From Deferribacteraceae bacterium UBA6799 (lineage in GTDB: Bacteria > Chrysiogenota > Deferribacteres > Deferribacterales > Geovibrionaceae), in contig DKFJ01000012.1 of assembly GCA_002452335.1 (NCBI GenBank), forward strand, positions 1 through 64,000: 64,000 nucleotides of DNA, in the 5' to 3' direction. A program made the position numbers and the translations under genes. Positions 53,017 to 61,776 of the stretch are shown one piece after another. Position 1 is the first letter of the stretch; the number at the start of each line of letters is the position of its first letter. The notes beneath the pieces are model-generated. The model did not search any database and was not told the origin of the DNA. It saw only the letters and a program-made list of their open reading frames with translations.

Positions 53017-53724
53017 TTAAATCTTGTTTTCCAGAAGAAGTTTTCTGATGTTCATGATAGCTTCGGTGGGGTTCAGCTCTTTCGGGCATGCCTCTACGCA
53101 GTTGTAGATAGTGTGGCATCTCCATACACCGTGCTTATCGTTCAGGATAGGCAGACGCTCATCAGCTCCCTCATCCCTTGAGTCAACGATATATCTCCAT
53201 GCGCGGAGAAAAGCGTTGGGTCCGAGATATTTCTTGTCAGCCCAGTAAGAGGGGCATGATGATGAACAGCATCCGCATGAGATACACTCATACAGACCGT
53301 CAAGTTTTTTACGGTCTTCGGGTGACTGATATATCTCTTTATCAGGGTTGGGTGTGTGTCTGATAAGGTAAGGTTTAACAGTGATGAACTTCGCGAAGAA
53401 GTCATCAACGTCAACAACCAGGTCTCTCATAACGTTCATGCCGGGAAGGGGCTGAACAACTATGTGGTCAGAGCCGAGGTCTTCTACCTTTGTCATACAT
53501 GAAAGCATGTTAACGCCGTTAACATTCAGACCGTCAGATCCGCATACGCCCTCACGGCATGAGCGGCGGTATGTCAGAGTGGGGTCCTGCTCCCATTTGA
53601 TCTGGTTCAAAGCGTCCAGCATCAGGTATCCGGGTCTTCTCATTTCAACCTGATATGTCTGATAGTAGGGCTCTTTATCTTTGTCAGGGTCGTATCTGAA
53701 TATTTCAAATGTTACTGTATTCAT
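53017..53724 (-). CDS. sdhB: Succinate dehydrogenase/fumarate reductase iron-sulfur subunit
   Basis: Carries electrons between the flavin of SdhA and the membrane quinone site. The 235-aa protein has the [2Fe-2S] cysteines (YRRSCREGVCGSDGLNVNG and NMLSCMTKV), the [4Fe-4S] set ECISCGCCSSSCPS, and the [3Fe-4S] residues in WRCHTIYNCVEACPKELNP. It is the last gene of sdhCDAB, 17 bp after sdhA, with GGAGG before the ATG. Direction of catalysis in the cell cannot be told from sequence. Confidence 0.97.
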   Translation of the reverse strand: MNTVTFEIFRYDPDKDKEPYYQTYQVEMRRPGYLMLDALNQIKWEQDPTLTYRRSCREGVCGSDGLNVNGVNMLSCMTKVEDLGSDHIVVQPLPGMNVMRDLVVDVDDFFAKFITVKPYLIRHTPNPDKEIYQSPEDRKKLDGLYECISCGCCSSSCPSYWADKKYLGPNAFLRAWRYIVDSRDEGADERLPILNDKHGVWRCHTIYNCVEACPKELNPTEAIMNIRKLLLENKI

Positions 53725-53741
53725 ATTTCTTCATCCTCCCC

Positions 53742-55511
53742 TTAATAAACCCTAGGTTTAGGCGGGAATGTTTCTACAGTCAGAGGTTTCAGACGAACGT
53801 TTCTGTAGTCCACTCTCGGAGTTTTGCCGTCTTCTTCCAGATACACTTCTGTGTGTTTCAGGAAGTTAGCGTCATCTCTGTCGGGGTAGTCGTCACGGAA
53901 GTGACCGCCGCGAGATTCTTTTCTGAGGAGAGCAGCCTGTGTACAAGCCTTAGCTACAAGAATCATGTTGTTCAGCTCAAGAGCCTCGATGAGGTCAAGG
54001 TTGTAAACGGAAGATTTATCGTTAACACGGTAGTCGTCCATTTTAGCCTCAAGCTCAAGCAGAGTGGCATAGCACTCTTTCATGAGTTTGTCTGTTCTGA
54101 AAACGCCCATCTTGGTCTGCATTGTTCTTGTCAGTTCGCCCCATATCTCGCCGAAGGTGTATTTACCGTTAGCGTTAGCATATTTGTTGAGGAAACCGAG
54201 ACCTTCCTGACCAGCATTCTCAGCCAGCGGAACCAGTGAGTTCTGGGCAGCGTATTTAGCGGCCTGCTCACCAGCTGTACGACCGAAAACAACGAGGTCG
54301 AGAAGTGAGTTGGTACCAAGTCTGTTGGCACCGTGAACAGATGCGGAAGCGCACTCGCCAGCAGCGAAGAATCCGGGAACGAACTCTTCTTTATCCATGT
54401 TTCCTTTGATAACCTGTGAAAGGTAACCAGTGGGGATACCGCCGTTCTGATAGTGAGCGGTGGGGTTAACAGGGATAGGCTCTTTTGTACAGTCAACACC
54501 GGCGAAAACAAGAGCAAGCTCATGAATACCGGGAAGTTTTTCCATAATGTTAGCCGCGCCGATGTGATCGATTTTAAGAAGTGTGTGGTCTTTCATGGGA
54601 CCAACGCCTCTTCCCTCAAGAACTTCAAGAGTCATTGAACGGGAAACGATGTCTCTGGGCGCAAGGTCTTTAATAGTCGGAGCATATCTCTCCATGAAGC
54701 GCTCGCCCTGAGCGTTCAGAAGGATACCGCCCTCACCTCTAACACCTTCGGTGATCAGGTTGCCCGCACCGTAGATGCCTGTGGGGTGGAACTGGAAGAA
54801 CTCAGCATCAGACCATGAGTAGCCTTTTCTCAGAGCGAGAGCAAGACCGTCACCTGTGTTGATGTGAGCGTTAGAGTTTGTCTGGAATATACGGCAGTTA
54901 CCGCCAGTGGCGAAAACTATCGCTTTAGCGTTGAAAACGTGAAGCTCGCCGGACTGGATGTCGTAGCAGAGAACGCCGTTTACAGCGCCTTCGTTAGTCA
55001 GAAGCTCCAGAGCGTAGAACTCGCTGTAGAAGTGAGTGCCCTGAGCGACTGATTTTTCATACAGAGTCTGAAGCATAGCGTGACCGGTACGGTCAGCGGC
55101 GTAGCAGGCTCTTTTTACAGCTCTTTTTCCGAATTCAGCGGTGTGACCGCCGAAAGGACGCTGAGCGATTTTTCCTTCGGGTGTTCTGGAGAAGGGAAGT
55201 CCGATGTGCTCGAGAGCGATGATCATCTCGGGCGCCTGTTTTGTCATGTATTCAGCAGCATCCTGATCGCAGAGGTAATCTGAACCTTTTACTGTGTCGT
55301 ACATGTGCCAGTGCCAGTGATCTTCCTCAAGGTTACCAAGAGCCGCAGATATACCGCCCTGAGCGGAGATAGTGTGGCTTCTTGTAGGATAGACTTCTGA
55401 TACAACAGCGGTTTTGCAGTATTGTGATGCAACCTGAGCGGCGTTAAGACCGGCCCCGCCCGCACCAACAACAACCACGTCAAACTTGTGATATTCTATT
55501 TTTACTGACAT
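53742..55511 (-). CDS. sdhA: Succinate dehydrogenase/fumarate reductase flavoprotein
   Basis: Catalytic subunit with covalently bound FAD, oxidising succinate or reducing fumarate at the inner membrane. The 589-aa protein has the dinucleotide fold VVVVGAGGAGLNAAQVA, the FAD-attaching His46 in TRSHTISAQGG, the HPTGIYG loop, ANRLGTNSLLDLVVFGR, and the catalytic Arg region RGGHFRDDYPDRDD. The length and motifs match the sdhA type with sdhC and sdhD anchors. AGGAG precedes the ATG by eight bases. Confidence 0.98.
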   Translation of the reverse strand: MSVKIEYHKFDVVVVGAGGAGLNAAQVASQYCKTAVVSEVYPTRSHTISAQGGISAALGNLEEDHWHWHMYDTVKGSDYLCDQDAAEYMTKQAPEMIIALEHIGLPFSRTPEGKIAQRPFGGHTAEFGKRAVKRACYAADRTGHAMLQTLYEKSVAQGTHFYSEFYALELLTNEGAVNGVLCYDIQSGELHVFNAKAIVFATGGNCRIFQTNSNAHINTGDGLALALRKGYSWSDAEFFQFHPTGIYGAGNLITEGVRGEGGILLNAQGERFMERYAPTIKDLAPRDIVSRSMTLEVLEGRGVGPMKDHTLLKIDHIGAANIMEKLPGIHELALVFAGVDCTKEPIPVNPTAHYQNGGIPTGYLSQVIKGNMDKEEFVPGFFAAGECASASVHGANRLGTNSLLDLVVFGRTAGEQAAKYAAQNSLVPLAENAGQEGLGFLNKYANANGKYTFGEIWGELTRTMQTKMGVFRTDKLMKECYATLLELEAKMDDYRVNDKSSVYNLDLIEALELNNMILVAKACTQAALLRKESRGGHFRDDYPDRDDANFLKHTEVYLEEDGKTPRVDYRNVRLKPLTVETFPPKPRVY

Positions 55512-55528
55512 ACCTTATAACTCCTGTA

Positions 55529-55837
55529 TTACATTACTTTAACAGCAAGAATCACAAGAGAGATACCCAGCATCCAGTAGATGCCGTATATCACGCCTCT
55601 CCAGCCTGCGCTGGCGACATAGTCATCTGTGATCATCTTAAAGCCGTTAAATGTGTGGAACACGCCGAAAGCGGCGATGGGTCCCACTACGATCTGCATC
55701 ATGCCTGCAGCTCCGCCCTTAATCATGGAGAAAAAGTGTACGAAAATCACGAGGATCAGGATGATACCTGACACTCTCTGCATAATCCAACCGATTGTTC
55801 CAGCGTCGCCGGTTCCCATATACTTATAATTTTTCAT
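55529..55837 (-). CDS. sdhD: Succinate dehydrogenase membrane anchor SdhD
   Basis: A 102-aa anchor with three membrane helices (about 17-40, 45-68 and 78-101). It carries the family patterns MQRVSGIILILVIFVHFF, with the Ser and Arg of the quinone site, and the likely haem ligand His in GVFHTFNGFK. Lies between sdhC and sdhA with short gaps. Confidence 0.92.
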   Translation of the reverse strand: MKNYKYMGTGDAGTIGWIMQRVSGIILILVIFVHFFSMIKGGAAGMMQIVVGPIAAFGVFHTFNGFKMITDDYVASAGWRGVIYGIYWMLGISLVILAVKVM

Positions 55838-55852
55838 AAAATATGTTCCCCC

Positions 55853-56209
55853 TTACGCCGCGAATATCGGAATAATTCCGATAACTGTTATTACAAGTGT
55901 CAGAAACACTACAGCCATAAAGTATTTCTTGAAAGATTCTCTCTCAGCGGCAGCGCCGAACTCCATCAGCACTATACGCACGCCGTTAAAAGCGTGAAAA
56001 GAGAAACCGGCAAGAAAAAGCGCTTTCACTATAGAAAGCTGTGTCACAGCCAGAAACGGAGCAACAACACCGGATACGCCCAGGATATGAAGTATCAGAA
56101 AAAGTCCGATATACACACCTGTGCCACGGTGAAGAAGCCATGCTACCATTCCGGGGTGTTTGCGATACCCTGTCTTTTTAGGGTAGGTTACAAGGTCTTT
56201 CCTCGGCAT
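55853..56209 (-). CDS. sdhC: Succinate dehydrogenase cytochrome b subunit SdhC
   Basis: Haem-binding anchor of complex II, 118 aa from the ATG at 56209 (AGGAG six bases before; the upstream ATG at 56242 has no such site). Three membrane helices follow a soluble start. The conserved segment AWLLHRGTGVYIGLFLILHI holds the quinone-site Arg and one His, and SFHAFNGVRIVLMEFG holds a likely haem-ligand His. First gene of the operon; its control region contains a GntR-type palindrome. Confidence 0.93.
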   Translation of the reverse strand: MPRKDLVTYPKKTGYRKHPGMVAWLLHRGTGVYIGLFLILHILGVSGVVAPFLAVTQLSIVKALFLAGFSFHAFNGVRIVLMEFGAAAERESFKKYFMAVVFLTLVITVIGIIPIFAA

Positions 56210-56289
56210 CTTACACTCCTGAAAAAAGTTTTTAAGATACAAACACTGTTAAAATCTCAATTACTGTTGTTATCATAATAGCTTTCGCA

Positions 56290-56311
56290 TGTCAACCAGA
56301 TTGTATACAAT
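56290..56311 (-). promoter_or_regulatory. sdh promoter -35 with adjacent GntR-type palindrome
   Basis: ATTGTATACAAT at 56300-56311 is a perfect 12-bp palindrome of the GT-AT-AC form bound by many FadR/GntR-family regulators. On the minus strand a consensus -35 TTGACA (56290-56295) begins 4 bp after it; the -10 at 17 bp spacing is weak (TAACAA, 56267-56272). The site lies about 90 bp upstream of sdhC. No gntR gene is in the window. Confidence 0.5.
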
Positions 56312-56497
56312 ATACATATAAGAAATGTTAATTTTCTGCCAGCATAGCCTATTGCAGAAGAATGGCTGTTCATAATAAAAAAGTTAAACTATGTTATAAA
56401 AACCGCAAACAGGACTTTTTTAAACCACCCTATTTGCATCAATAATACACCCTATAGAATATCATAACAAAAAAACAGTTCTAAAATTTCATAGCTA

Positions 56498-56526
56498 TTG
56501 ATAATACAAAACTCTTGGATTATCAT
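56498..56526 (+). promoter_or_regulatory. Putative promoter of the lytS-like gene, leaderless
   Basis: TTGATA (56498-56503) and TATCAT (56521-56526) are 17 bp apart. The -10 ends 5 bp before the ATG at 56532, so the message would start at about the start codon; there is no ribosome-binding site. Confidence 0.5.
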
Positions 56527-56531
56527 ACGCC

Positions 56532-58214
56532 ATGAACATACTTTTCACCCTGATACAGGAGATGTCCGTCTTTGCCGTGGCGGCATATCTGTACAGCAAG
56601 ACCCCCGCTTTCCGTCCGCTGATAAAGGGCGGGTTCGGACCCCGGGATATATTTGTCATCTATGTTTTTTTCTCCGGCATCACCATACTGGGGACATATC
56701 TGGGTCTGCCTGTGGGCGGAGCCATAGCCAACACCAGAGCCATCGGCGCTGTGATGGCGGGTCTCCTGGCAGGTCCATACATGGGTCTTGCCGTGGGCAT
56801 GACCGGCGGTCTCCACAGATATATGCTGGGTGGCTTCACGGCGGCTTCCTGCGGTCTGTCCACCACAGCGGAGGGGCTCATCGGCGGGCTGGTGTGGCTC
56901 TATCTGCGTAAAAAGAACAGACAGGACATGACGTTCAGCTTCAAGACAGCCATGTTCACCACCATGGTCAGCGAGATAGTGCAGATGATAATAATCGTTG
57001 CGGTATCAAGACCATATCACGACGCATGGGCACTGGTGAAGGTCATCGCATTTCCCATGATAACAGCCAACTCCATCGGTGCCGGACTGTTCGTCAGCAT
57101 ACTGAAAGACAGCAAAAACACCATAGAAAGCTACGGGGCGGAGTTCTCACGAAAGGCGCTGAACATAGCCAATAAAACCCTGACCATTCTGCCGGAAGGA
57201 CTTAACGAAAAGTCAGCGAAAAAACTGGCGGAGGTCATCTTAAGCGAAACAGGCGTGGGAGCGGTGGCTATCACGGACAAGACCCACGTTCTCGCCTTCG
57301 AGGGAATAGGAGCGGATCACCACCACCCGAAAAGCCCAATATCTTCCGAAAAGACACTGGAATCAGTAACACTAGGCAGAGTTATATTTCTGGACGGCAT
57401 AAACGAACATTATATTTGCAGCATAAAGGATAACTGTCCTCTGGGCTCGGCGCTCATCGTGCCGCTCATCATGGAAAACGAAGTGATAGGCACCATAAAG
57501 ATGTATGAGCCGAAGAACAGACGCTTTCTAGGGTTCAACCAGTCCTTCGGCGAGGGCATAGCCGAAATACTCTCCACACAGCTTCTGATGGCGAAATACG
57601 AGATGCAGAAAAACCTGCTGACCGAAGCGGAGCTGAAGCTGATCCAGGCGCAGGTGAATCCTCATTTTCTTTTCAACACTCTCAACACCATCGGTTCGGT
57701 TCTGCGCACCGATCCTGACAAGGCGAGAGAGCTGATACAGCACCTCTCTTCTTTCTTCAGAAACAATCTGAAACGATCATCTGAAATCTCCACTCTGGCG
57801 GATGAGATAGAACATGTCCGCTCATATCTGATAATAGAGGAAGCCCGATTCAGCGACAGGCTGAAGGTCAGCTTCGACATAGAAGACAGGCTGAAAGGCA
57901 ACTGCATACCCGCCTTCGCACTCCAGCCCATAGTGGAAAACGCCATAAAACACGGCATATCCAATCTGCTGGGGGAAGGAATCATCAAAATATCCGCTAA
58001 AGAGCGGGACGGCAAATGCGTGATCACAGTGGAGGACAACGCCGGCTCTTTCTGCGAAAACGGCGTCAGCGCCGCCGGAATAGGCATGAACAGCGTGGAT
58101 AAACGCATTAAAACATCCTGCGGGGAAGGCTTTGGGGTCAGCGTATCATGCGATGAAGGCGAACTCACCCGGGCGGAGATCCTGCTGCCGCTGAAAGGCG
58201 TGAACGATGTATAG
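56532..58214 (+). CDS. LytS/BtsS-type sensor histidine kinase
   Basis: A 560-aa kinase of the LytS/YpdA/BtsS group. An N-terminal 5TM_5TMR_LYT membrane domain (about 1-200, with GLPVGGAIANTRAIGAV and GPYMGLAVGMTGGLHRYMLGG) is followed by a GAF-type domain (about 220-360, GVGAVAITDKTHVLAFEG) and a His_kinase domain with His in QVNPHFLFNTLNTIGSVLR, then NAIKHGI and a HATPase end. It overlaps the LytTR regulator gene by 8 bp. With CstA downstream the set looks like the BtsSR pyruvate-sensing system. Confidence 0.94.
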   Translation: MNILFTLIQEMSVFAVAAYLYSKTPAFRPLIKGGFGPRDIFVIYVFFSGITILGTYLGLPVGGAIANTRAIGAVMAGLLAGPYMGLAVGMTGGLHRYMLGGFTAASCGLSTTAEGLIGGLVWLYLRKKNRQDMTFSFKTAMFTTMVSEIVQMIIIVAVSRPYHDAWALVKVIAFPMITANSIGAGLFVSILKDSKNTIESYGAEFSRKALNIANKTLTILPEGLNEKSAKKLAEVILSETGVGAVAITDKTHVLAFEGIGADHHHPKSPISSEKTLESVTLGRVIFLDGINEHYICSIKDNCPLGSALIVPLIMENEVIGTIKMYEPKNRRFLGFNQSFGEGIAEILSTQLLMAKYEMQKNLLTEAELKLIQAQVNPHFLFNTLNTIGSVLRTDPDKARELIQHLSSFFRNNLKRSSEISTLADEIEHVRSYLIIEEARFSDRLKVSFDIEDRLKGNCIPAFALQPIVENAIKHGISNLLGEGIIKISAKERDGKCVITVEDNAGSFCENGVSAAGIGMNSVDKRIKTSCGEGFGVSVSCDEGELTRAEILLPLKGVNDV

Positions 58215-58917
58215 AGCTATAATAATAGACGATGAACCCTACGCCAGAGACGAGCTGAGGTTCATGCTGGAAAAGACCGGGCTTTTCGACATTGCTGCCG
58301 AAGGAGCGAACGCCGTGGAGGGTGTGCGTCTGGTGAACAGCCTGCGTCCGGACATCATCTTTCTGGATATCAGCATGCCTGTGCTGAACGGGTTCGAGAT
58401 GCTCTCCATGATAGAGAAATCGATAATGCCTTACGTTGTTTTCGTGACGGCATATGATGAATACGCCCTGAAAGCGTTCGAGGAAAAAGCTCTGGACTAT
58501 CTGCTGAAACCCATAGAGGACGAAAGATTCAGAATGACTCTGGACAAGATAGTCGCCACGCTGAAAAGCGGCGAAAAACCCGAATATAACAGAATGCCCC
58601 TCACAAAGATCCCCTGCACACTGAAAAACACCATCAAACTGATCGATCTGAAAGATGTGGAATACATCAGGTCGGATATTACCGGAGTTCATGTGGTGAC
58701 CGCGGACGGAGAATATCTGACAGATCTGACGCTGAAGGTCATAGAGTGCCGCAGCGACCTTTTCCGCTGTCACAGACAGTATCTGGTTAATATATCCGCT
58801 ATAGACAGGATAAACATAAATGAGAATCTCTCCGCCCGGCTCTTTACCAGATCGGGCAGAGAGATACAGGTCAGCAGAAGATATCTGAAGACCCTGAAAG
58901 ATCATCTGGGCTTATAA
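58207..58917 (+). CDS. LytTR response regulator (BtsR/YpdB-like)
   Basis: The 236-aa regulator has a receiver with IIIDDEPYARDEL, phospho-acceptor Asp54 (IIFLDISMPVLNG), Thr in VFVTAYDEYA and Lys in YLLKPIED, and a C-terminal LytTR DNA-binding domain (IDLKDVEYIRSDITGVHVV and FRCHRQYLVNISAID). LytTR domains bind direct repeats. The partner kinase is the overlapping upstream gene, and the likely target is cstA, 0.67 kb further on. Confidence 0.95.
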   Translation: MYRAIIIDDEPYARDELRFMLEKTGLFDIAAEGANAVEGVRLVNSLRPDIIFLDISMPVLNGFEMLSMIEKSIMPYVVFVTAYDEYALKAFEEKALDYLLKPIEDERFRMTLDKIVATLKSGEKPEYNRMPLTKIPCTLKNTIKLIDLKDVEYIRSDITGVHVVTADGEYLTDLTLKVIECRSDLFRCHRQYLVNISAIDRININENLSARLFTRSGREIQVSRRYLKTLKDHLGL

Positions 58918-59250
58918 ACTATTCCCGGATATACCAATTAATTTCTTAACACTTCTGCATAGGCAGCATTTGCCGTCCTGACATACTCTGAACATCAGCC
59001 CCAGAACCACCATGCCTATGAAATACAAAGGCATAGTAATAATAGTGGCAAACAGAGCACACACAAGTGTCATGATCACTTTCGGCACTATATCAAAAGC
59101 ATATGCCGCTGGCAAAGCGCCGAACCAGAATACTGCCGCAAAAATAGCGTAAACTATCACGATGCAAATCTTACAGCTAAAGATTACATCGAACACAGCT
59201 TTGCGGGAGAATTCTTCTCCATACTGGGACATTTTTTCTTTGAAACTCAT
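58912..59250 (-). CDS. Hypothetical small membrane protein
   Basis: A 112-aa protein of no recognised family with a charged start (MSFKEKMSQYGEEFSRK), two or three membrane segments (about 27-50, 56-76 and a third overlapping), and a Cys-rich tail (CQDGKCCLCRSVKK) that could bind metal. It lies between the regulator and cstA on the opposite strand and overlaps the regulator's end by 6 bp. AAGGGGG is present upstream of the ATG. Confidence 0.65.
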   Translation of the reverse strand: MSFKEKMSQYGEEFSRKAVFDVIFSCKICIVIVYAIFAAVFWFGALPAAYAFDIVPKVIMTLVCALFATIITMPLYFIGMVVLGLMFRVCQDGKCCLCRSVKKLIGISGNSL

Positions 59251-59488
59251 ATCCAGCCCCCTTTTAAATGATATATAACTAGCATATGCTCATTAGTTTT
59301 CATGTCAATACAAAAAAATGCATTAAATCCTTATATATCAATTATTTATACTATTACGATAAATATATATTGCCATTTATTAATAATTTACCAGCTTCAC
59401 TAAATGTTATATAAACACAAATCTACCAACTCTTTACAAATTTCACAACAAATCATCCCATAGCTTGTGCCGTTTAATCTTATTTCAG

Positions 59489-59516
59489 ACCGCTTATGAG
59501 ATTATATGACCATTAA
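59489..59516 (+). promoter_or_regulatory. Candidate BtsR-type operator upstream of cstA
   Basis: ACCGCTTA (59489-59496) matches the half-site reported for E. coli BtsR (ACC-G/A-CT-C/T-A). A second, weaker ACCATTAA starts 20 bp later (59509). In E. coli the two half-sites are 21 bp apart start to start. The pair lies just upstream of the candidate cstA -35, as an activator site would. Confidence 0.4.
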
Positions 59517-59537
59517 CGCTTTCAACAGCGGATATAT

Positions 59538-59566
59538 CTGACAATTATTTTATAATTATCTATATC
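59538..59566 (+). promoter_or_regulatory. Putative promoter of cstA
   Basis: CTGACA (59538-59543) and TATATC (59561-59566) are 17 bp apart; ACGGAGG lies just before the ATG at 59583. The rest of 59251-59582 is AT-rich and holds no gene. Confidence 0.5.
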
Positions 59567-59582
59567 TTAACGGAGGTAAACC

Positions 59583-61001
59583 ATGCTGATTTTCTTTGGT
59601 TGCTTAGCATTACTCATTATCGGTTATTTTACATACGGCACACTGGTTGACCGCATTTTCGGATCTGACGAGAACAGACCCACCCCCGCCGTGACGCTGA
59701 ACGACGGAGTCGACTTTGTGGAGATGCCCACATGGAAGATCTGGCTTATCCAGCTTCTGAACATTGCCGGACTCGGACCCATATTCGGACCCATTCTCGG
59801 CGCTCTTTACGGACCCTCAGCCCTTCTGTGGATAGTTATCGGAAGCATCTTCGCCGGAGCTGTTCACGACTATTTCTCCGGCATGCTCTCCATCCGCTAC
59901 AACGGAGTGAGCGTTCCTGATGTTGTGGGCGAAAACCTCGGCAATTTTTTCAAACAATTTATGAGAGCTTTCTCAGTCATCCTTCTTCTTCTGGTTGGTG
60001 TTGTTTTTGTTCTGGGACCAGCCAAGCTGCTGGCAAACATGACATCTCTTCCCGTTATGGCTCTGGTGGGAATAATCTTCGCTTATTATTTCCTTGCCAC
60101 TCTTCTTCCTATCCACCAGATCATCGGGCGCATATATCCTCTTTTCGGCGCTGTGCTTATGTTCATGGCGATTGGTCTCACTGTTGCGCTTCTGGCTAAG
60201 GGATATGACCTCTTCCCCGAAAAGACACTGATGAACGTACACCCGAAACAGCTTCCTCTCTGGCCTCTGATGTTCATCACCATCGCCTGCGGAGCTGTGA
60301 GCGGTTTCCACGCCACCCAGTCCCCACTGATGGCAAGATGTCTTAAAAACGAAAAATACGGACGCCCCGTTTTCTACGGCGCTATGATAGGCGAAGGCGT
60401 GATAGCCCTCATCTGGGCGACTCTGGGCATGTCCTTCTACCACGGTTCAGCCGATCTGGGCGCTGCTCTGGCGCAGGGCGGTCCCGCATATGTGGTTAAT
60501 CAGGTATCCACAACACTTCTCGGACATTTCGGCGGAATACTCGCCATCATCGGCGTTGTTCTCCTTCCCATAACATCCGGCGACACAGCCTTCAGAAGCG
60601 CCAGACTGATAATAGCCGACATGCTGAAGCTGGACCAGAGACCCAACATGAAGAGACTCTATATCTCCATCCCCCTCTTCCTCGTGGGATATCTGATCTC
60701 CACCAGCAACTTCGACCTGATCTGGAGATATTTCGGCTGGGCAAACCAGACTCTGGCGACCATAGTCCTGTGGACAGCCGCAGCGTATCTTATACAGAAC
60801 GGCAAGCCCCACTGGATAGCTTCCATACCAGCTATTTTCATGACCGCTGTGGTCACAACATATCTGGCGTATGAAAAGATAGGCTTCGGGCTCGACCTGA
60901 ACATTTCAACGATAATAGGAATCGCTGTGGCGGTAATATCCACCGTAGCGTTCTTTATAAAGTTCCGTAACGCATCATGTGGCTGTTCTGAAACAGCTTA
61001 G
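59583..61001 (+). CDS. cstA: CstA-family transporter (putative pyruvate/peptide uptake)
   Basis: A polytopic inner-membrane protein of the CstA family with about 12 hydrophobic segments. Signature parts are LNIAGLGPIFGPILGALYGPSA-like sequence (about 60-80), GAVHDYFSGMLSIRYNG, GAVSGFHATQSPLMARCLKNE and ITSGDTAFRSARLIIAD. At 472 aa it is of the short type; E. coli CstA and BtsT are about 700 aa. Known family members import pyruvate or peptides. Position next to a LytS-LytTR pair supports pyruvate. A strong terminator follows. Confidence 0.93.
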   Translation: MLIFFGCLALLIIGYFTYGTLVDRIFGSDENRPTPAVTLNDGVDFVEMPTWKIWLIQLLNIAGLGPIFGPILGALYGPSALLWIVIGSIFAGAVHDYFSGMLSIRYNGVSVPDVVGENLGNFFKQFMRAFSVILLLLVGVVFVLGPAKLLANMTSLPVMALVGIIFAYYFLATLLPIHQIIGRIYPLFGAVLMFMAIGLTVALLAKGYDLFPEKTLMNVHPKQLPLWPLMFITIACGAVSGFHATQSPLMARCLKNEKYGRPVFYGAMIGEGVIALIWATLGMSFYHGSADLGAALAQGGPAYVVNQVSTTLLGHFGGILAIIGVVLLPITSGDTAFRSARLIIADMLKLDQRPNMKRLYISIPLFLVGYLISTSNFDLIWRYFGWANQTLATIVLWTAAAYLIQNGKPHWIASIPAIFMTAVVTTYLAYEKIGFGLDLNISTIIGIAVAVISTVAFFIKFRNASCGCSETA

Positions 61002-61015
61002 GTACCTTAACCCCT

Positions 61016-61047
61016 TTGGGCGGTTTAACAACCGCCCTTTTTTTTAT
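61016..61047 (+). terminator. Intrinsic terminator of cstA
   Basis: GGGCGGTT (61018-61025), loop TAAC and AACCGCCC (61030-61037), followed by nine T residues. Confidence 0.95.
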
Positions 61048-61072
61048 TCTTTTTTTCATATATAACATCTGA

Positions 61073-61768
61073 ATGAATATAATATTAATCCGACCGGAAG
61101 AAACCAACGGAACCAACGCCACCATTAAAGGCGACAGATTTAAACATATCAAAGAAGTGCTGAAAGGAAAGATGGGAACTGTCATCAGAACAGGACTCCT
61201 CGGCGGGCAGATGGGAACATCCGTCATCATCGGCATAAACAGCTACAGCGTGATGCTGAAGATGAACCACACGGAAGAACCGCCGGAACCATCAGGCGTG
61301 ACCGTGATCCTCGCCCTTCCCCGCCCGAAAGTATACCGCAGAATAGTCTTCGGCATGGTCTGCGCCGGAGTGAAGGATATACACATCATCAACACATGGC
61401 GGGTAGACAAAAGCTACTGGGACAGCCCCTATCTGGAAAAAGCGAGGCTGAACGAATATTTCTTCGATGCTCTCCAGCAGGCTAAGGACACTATGATGCC
61501 CAGGCTGACATATCATCGTTTTTTCAACGATTTTATCAATGACGCTCTGCCGTCCCTTCCGGCGGAGAACAGATATTTCGCCCACCCATACGATTCATCA
61601 GAAACAGAATTTTCGACCCCTGCCGTGGTCGCCATAGGCTGCGAGGGCGGGTTCATAGAGAAAGAGGCGGACAGTTTTATCCGCAATGGTTTCAAGCCCT
61701 TTTCTCTGGGTGAGAGGATACTGACGACTGAATACGCCGTACCCTATGTTCTGGGGATGATGAAATAG
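61073..61768 (+). CDS. rsmE: 16S rRNA m3U1498 methyltransferase RsmE
   Basis: SPOUT-type enzyme that methylates U1498 of 16S rRNA. The 231-aa protein has an N-terminal PUA-like part (DRFKHIKEVLKGKMGTVIRTG) and the knotted SAM-binding core with ILALPRPKVYRRIVFGMVCAG, AIGCEGGFIEKEADSF and FSLGERILTTEYAVPYVLG. It is a little shorter than E. coli RsmE (243 aa) but complete. Eight bases separate it from the next gene, which is probably co-transcribed. Confidence 0.93.
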   Translation: MNIILIRPEETNGTNATIKGDRFKHIKEVLKGKMGTVIRTGLLGGQMGTSVIIGINSYSVMLKMNHTEEPPEPSGVTVILALPRPKVYRRIVFGMVCAGVKDIHIINTWRVDKSYWDSPYLEKARLNEYFFDALQQAKDTMMPRLTYHRFFNDFINDALPSLPAENRYFAHPYDSSETEFSTPAVVAIGCEGGFIEKEADSFIRNGFKPFSLGERILTTEYAVPYVLGMMK

Positions 61769-61776
61769 GAGATTTT

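Noticed and set aside
59392..59440. Two ACCA-type words (ACCAGCTT and ACCAACTC) as a LytTR repeat upstream of cstA
   Set aside because: They are 35 bp apart start to start, which does not fit the usual spacing of about 20-22 bp; the pair at 59489 and 59509 fits better.
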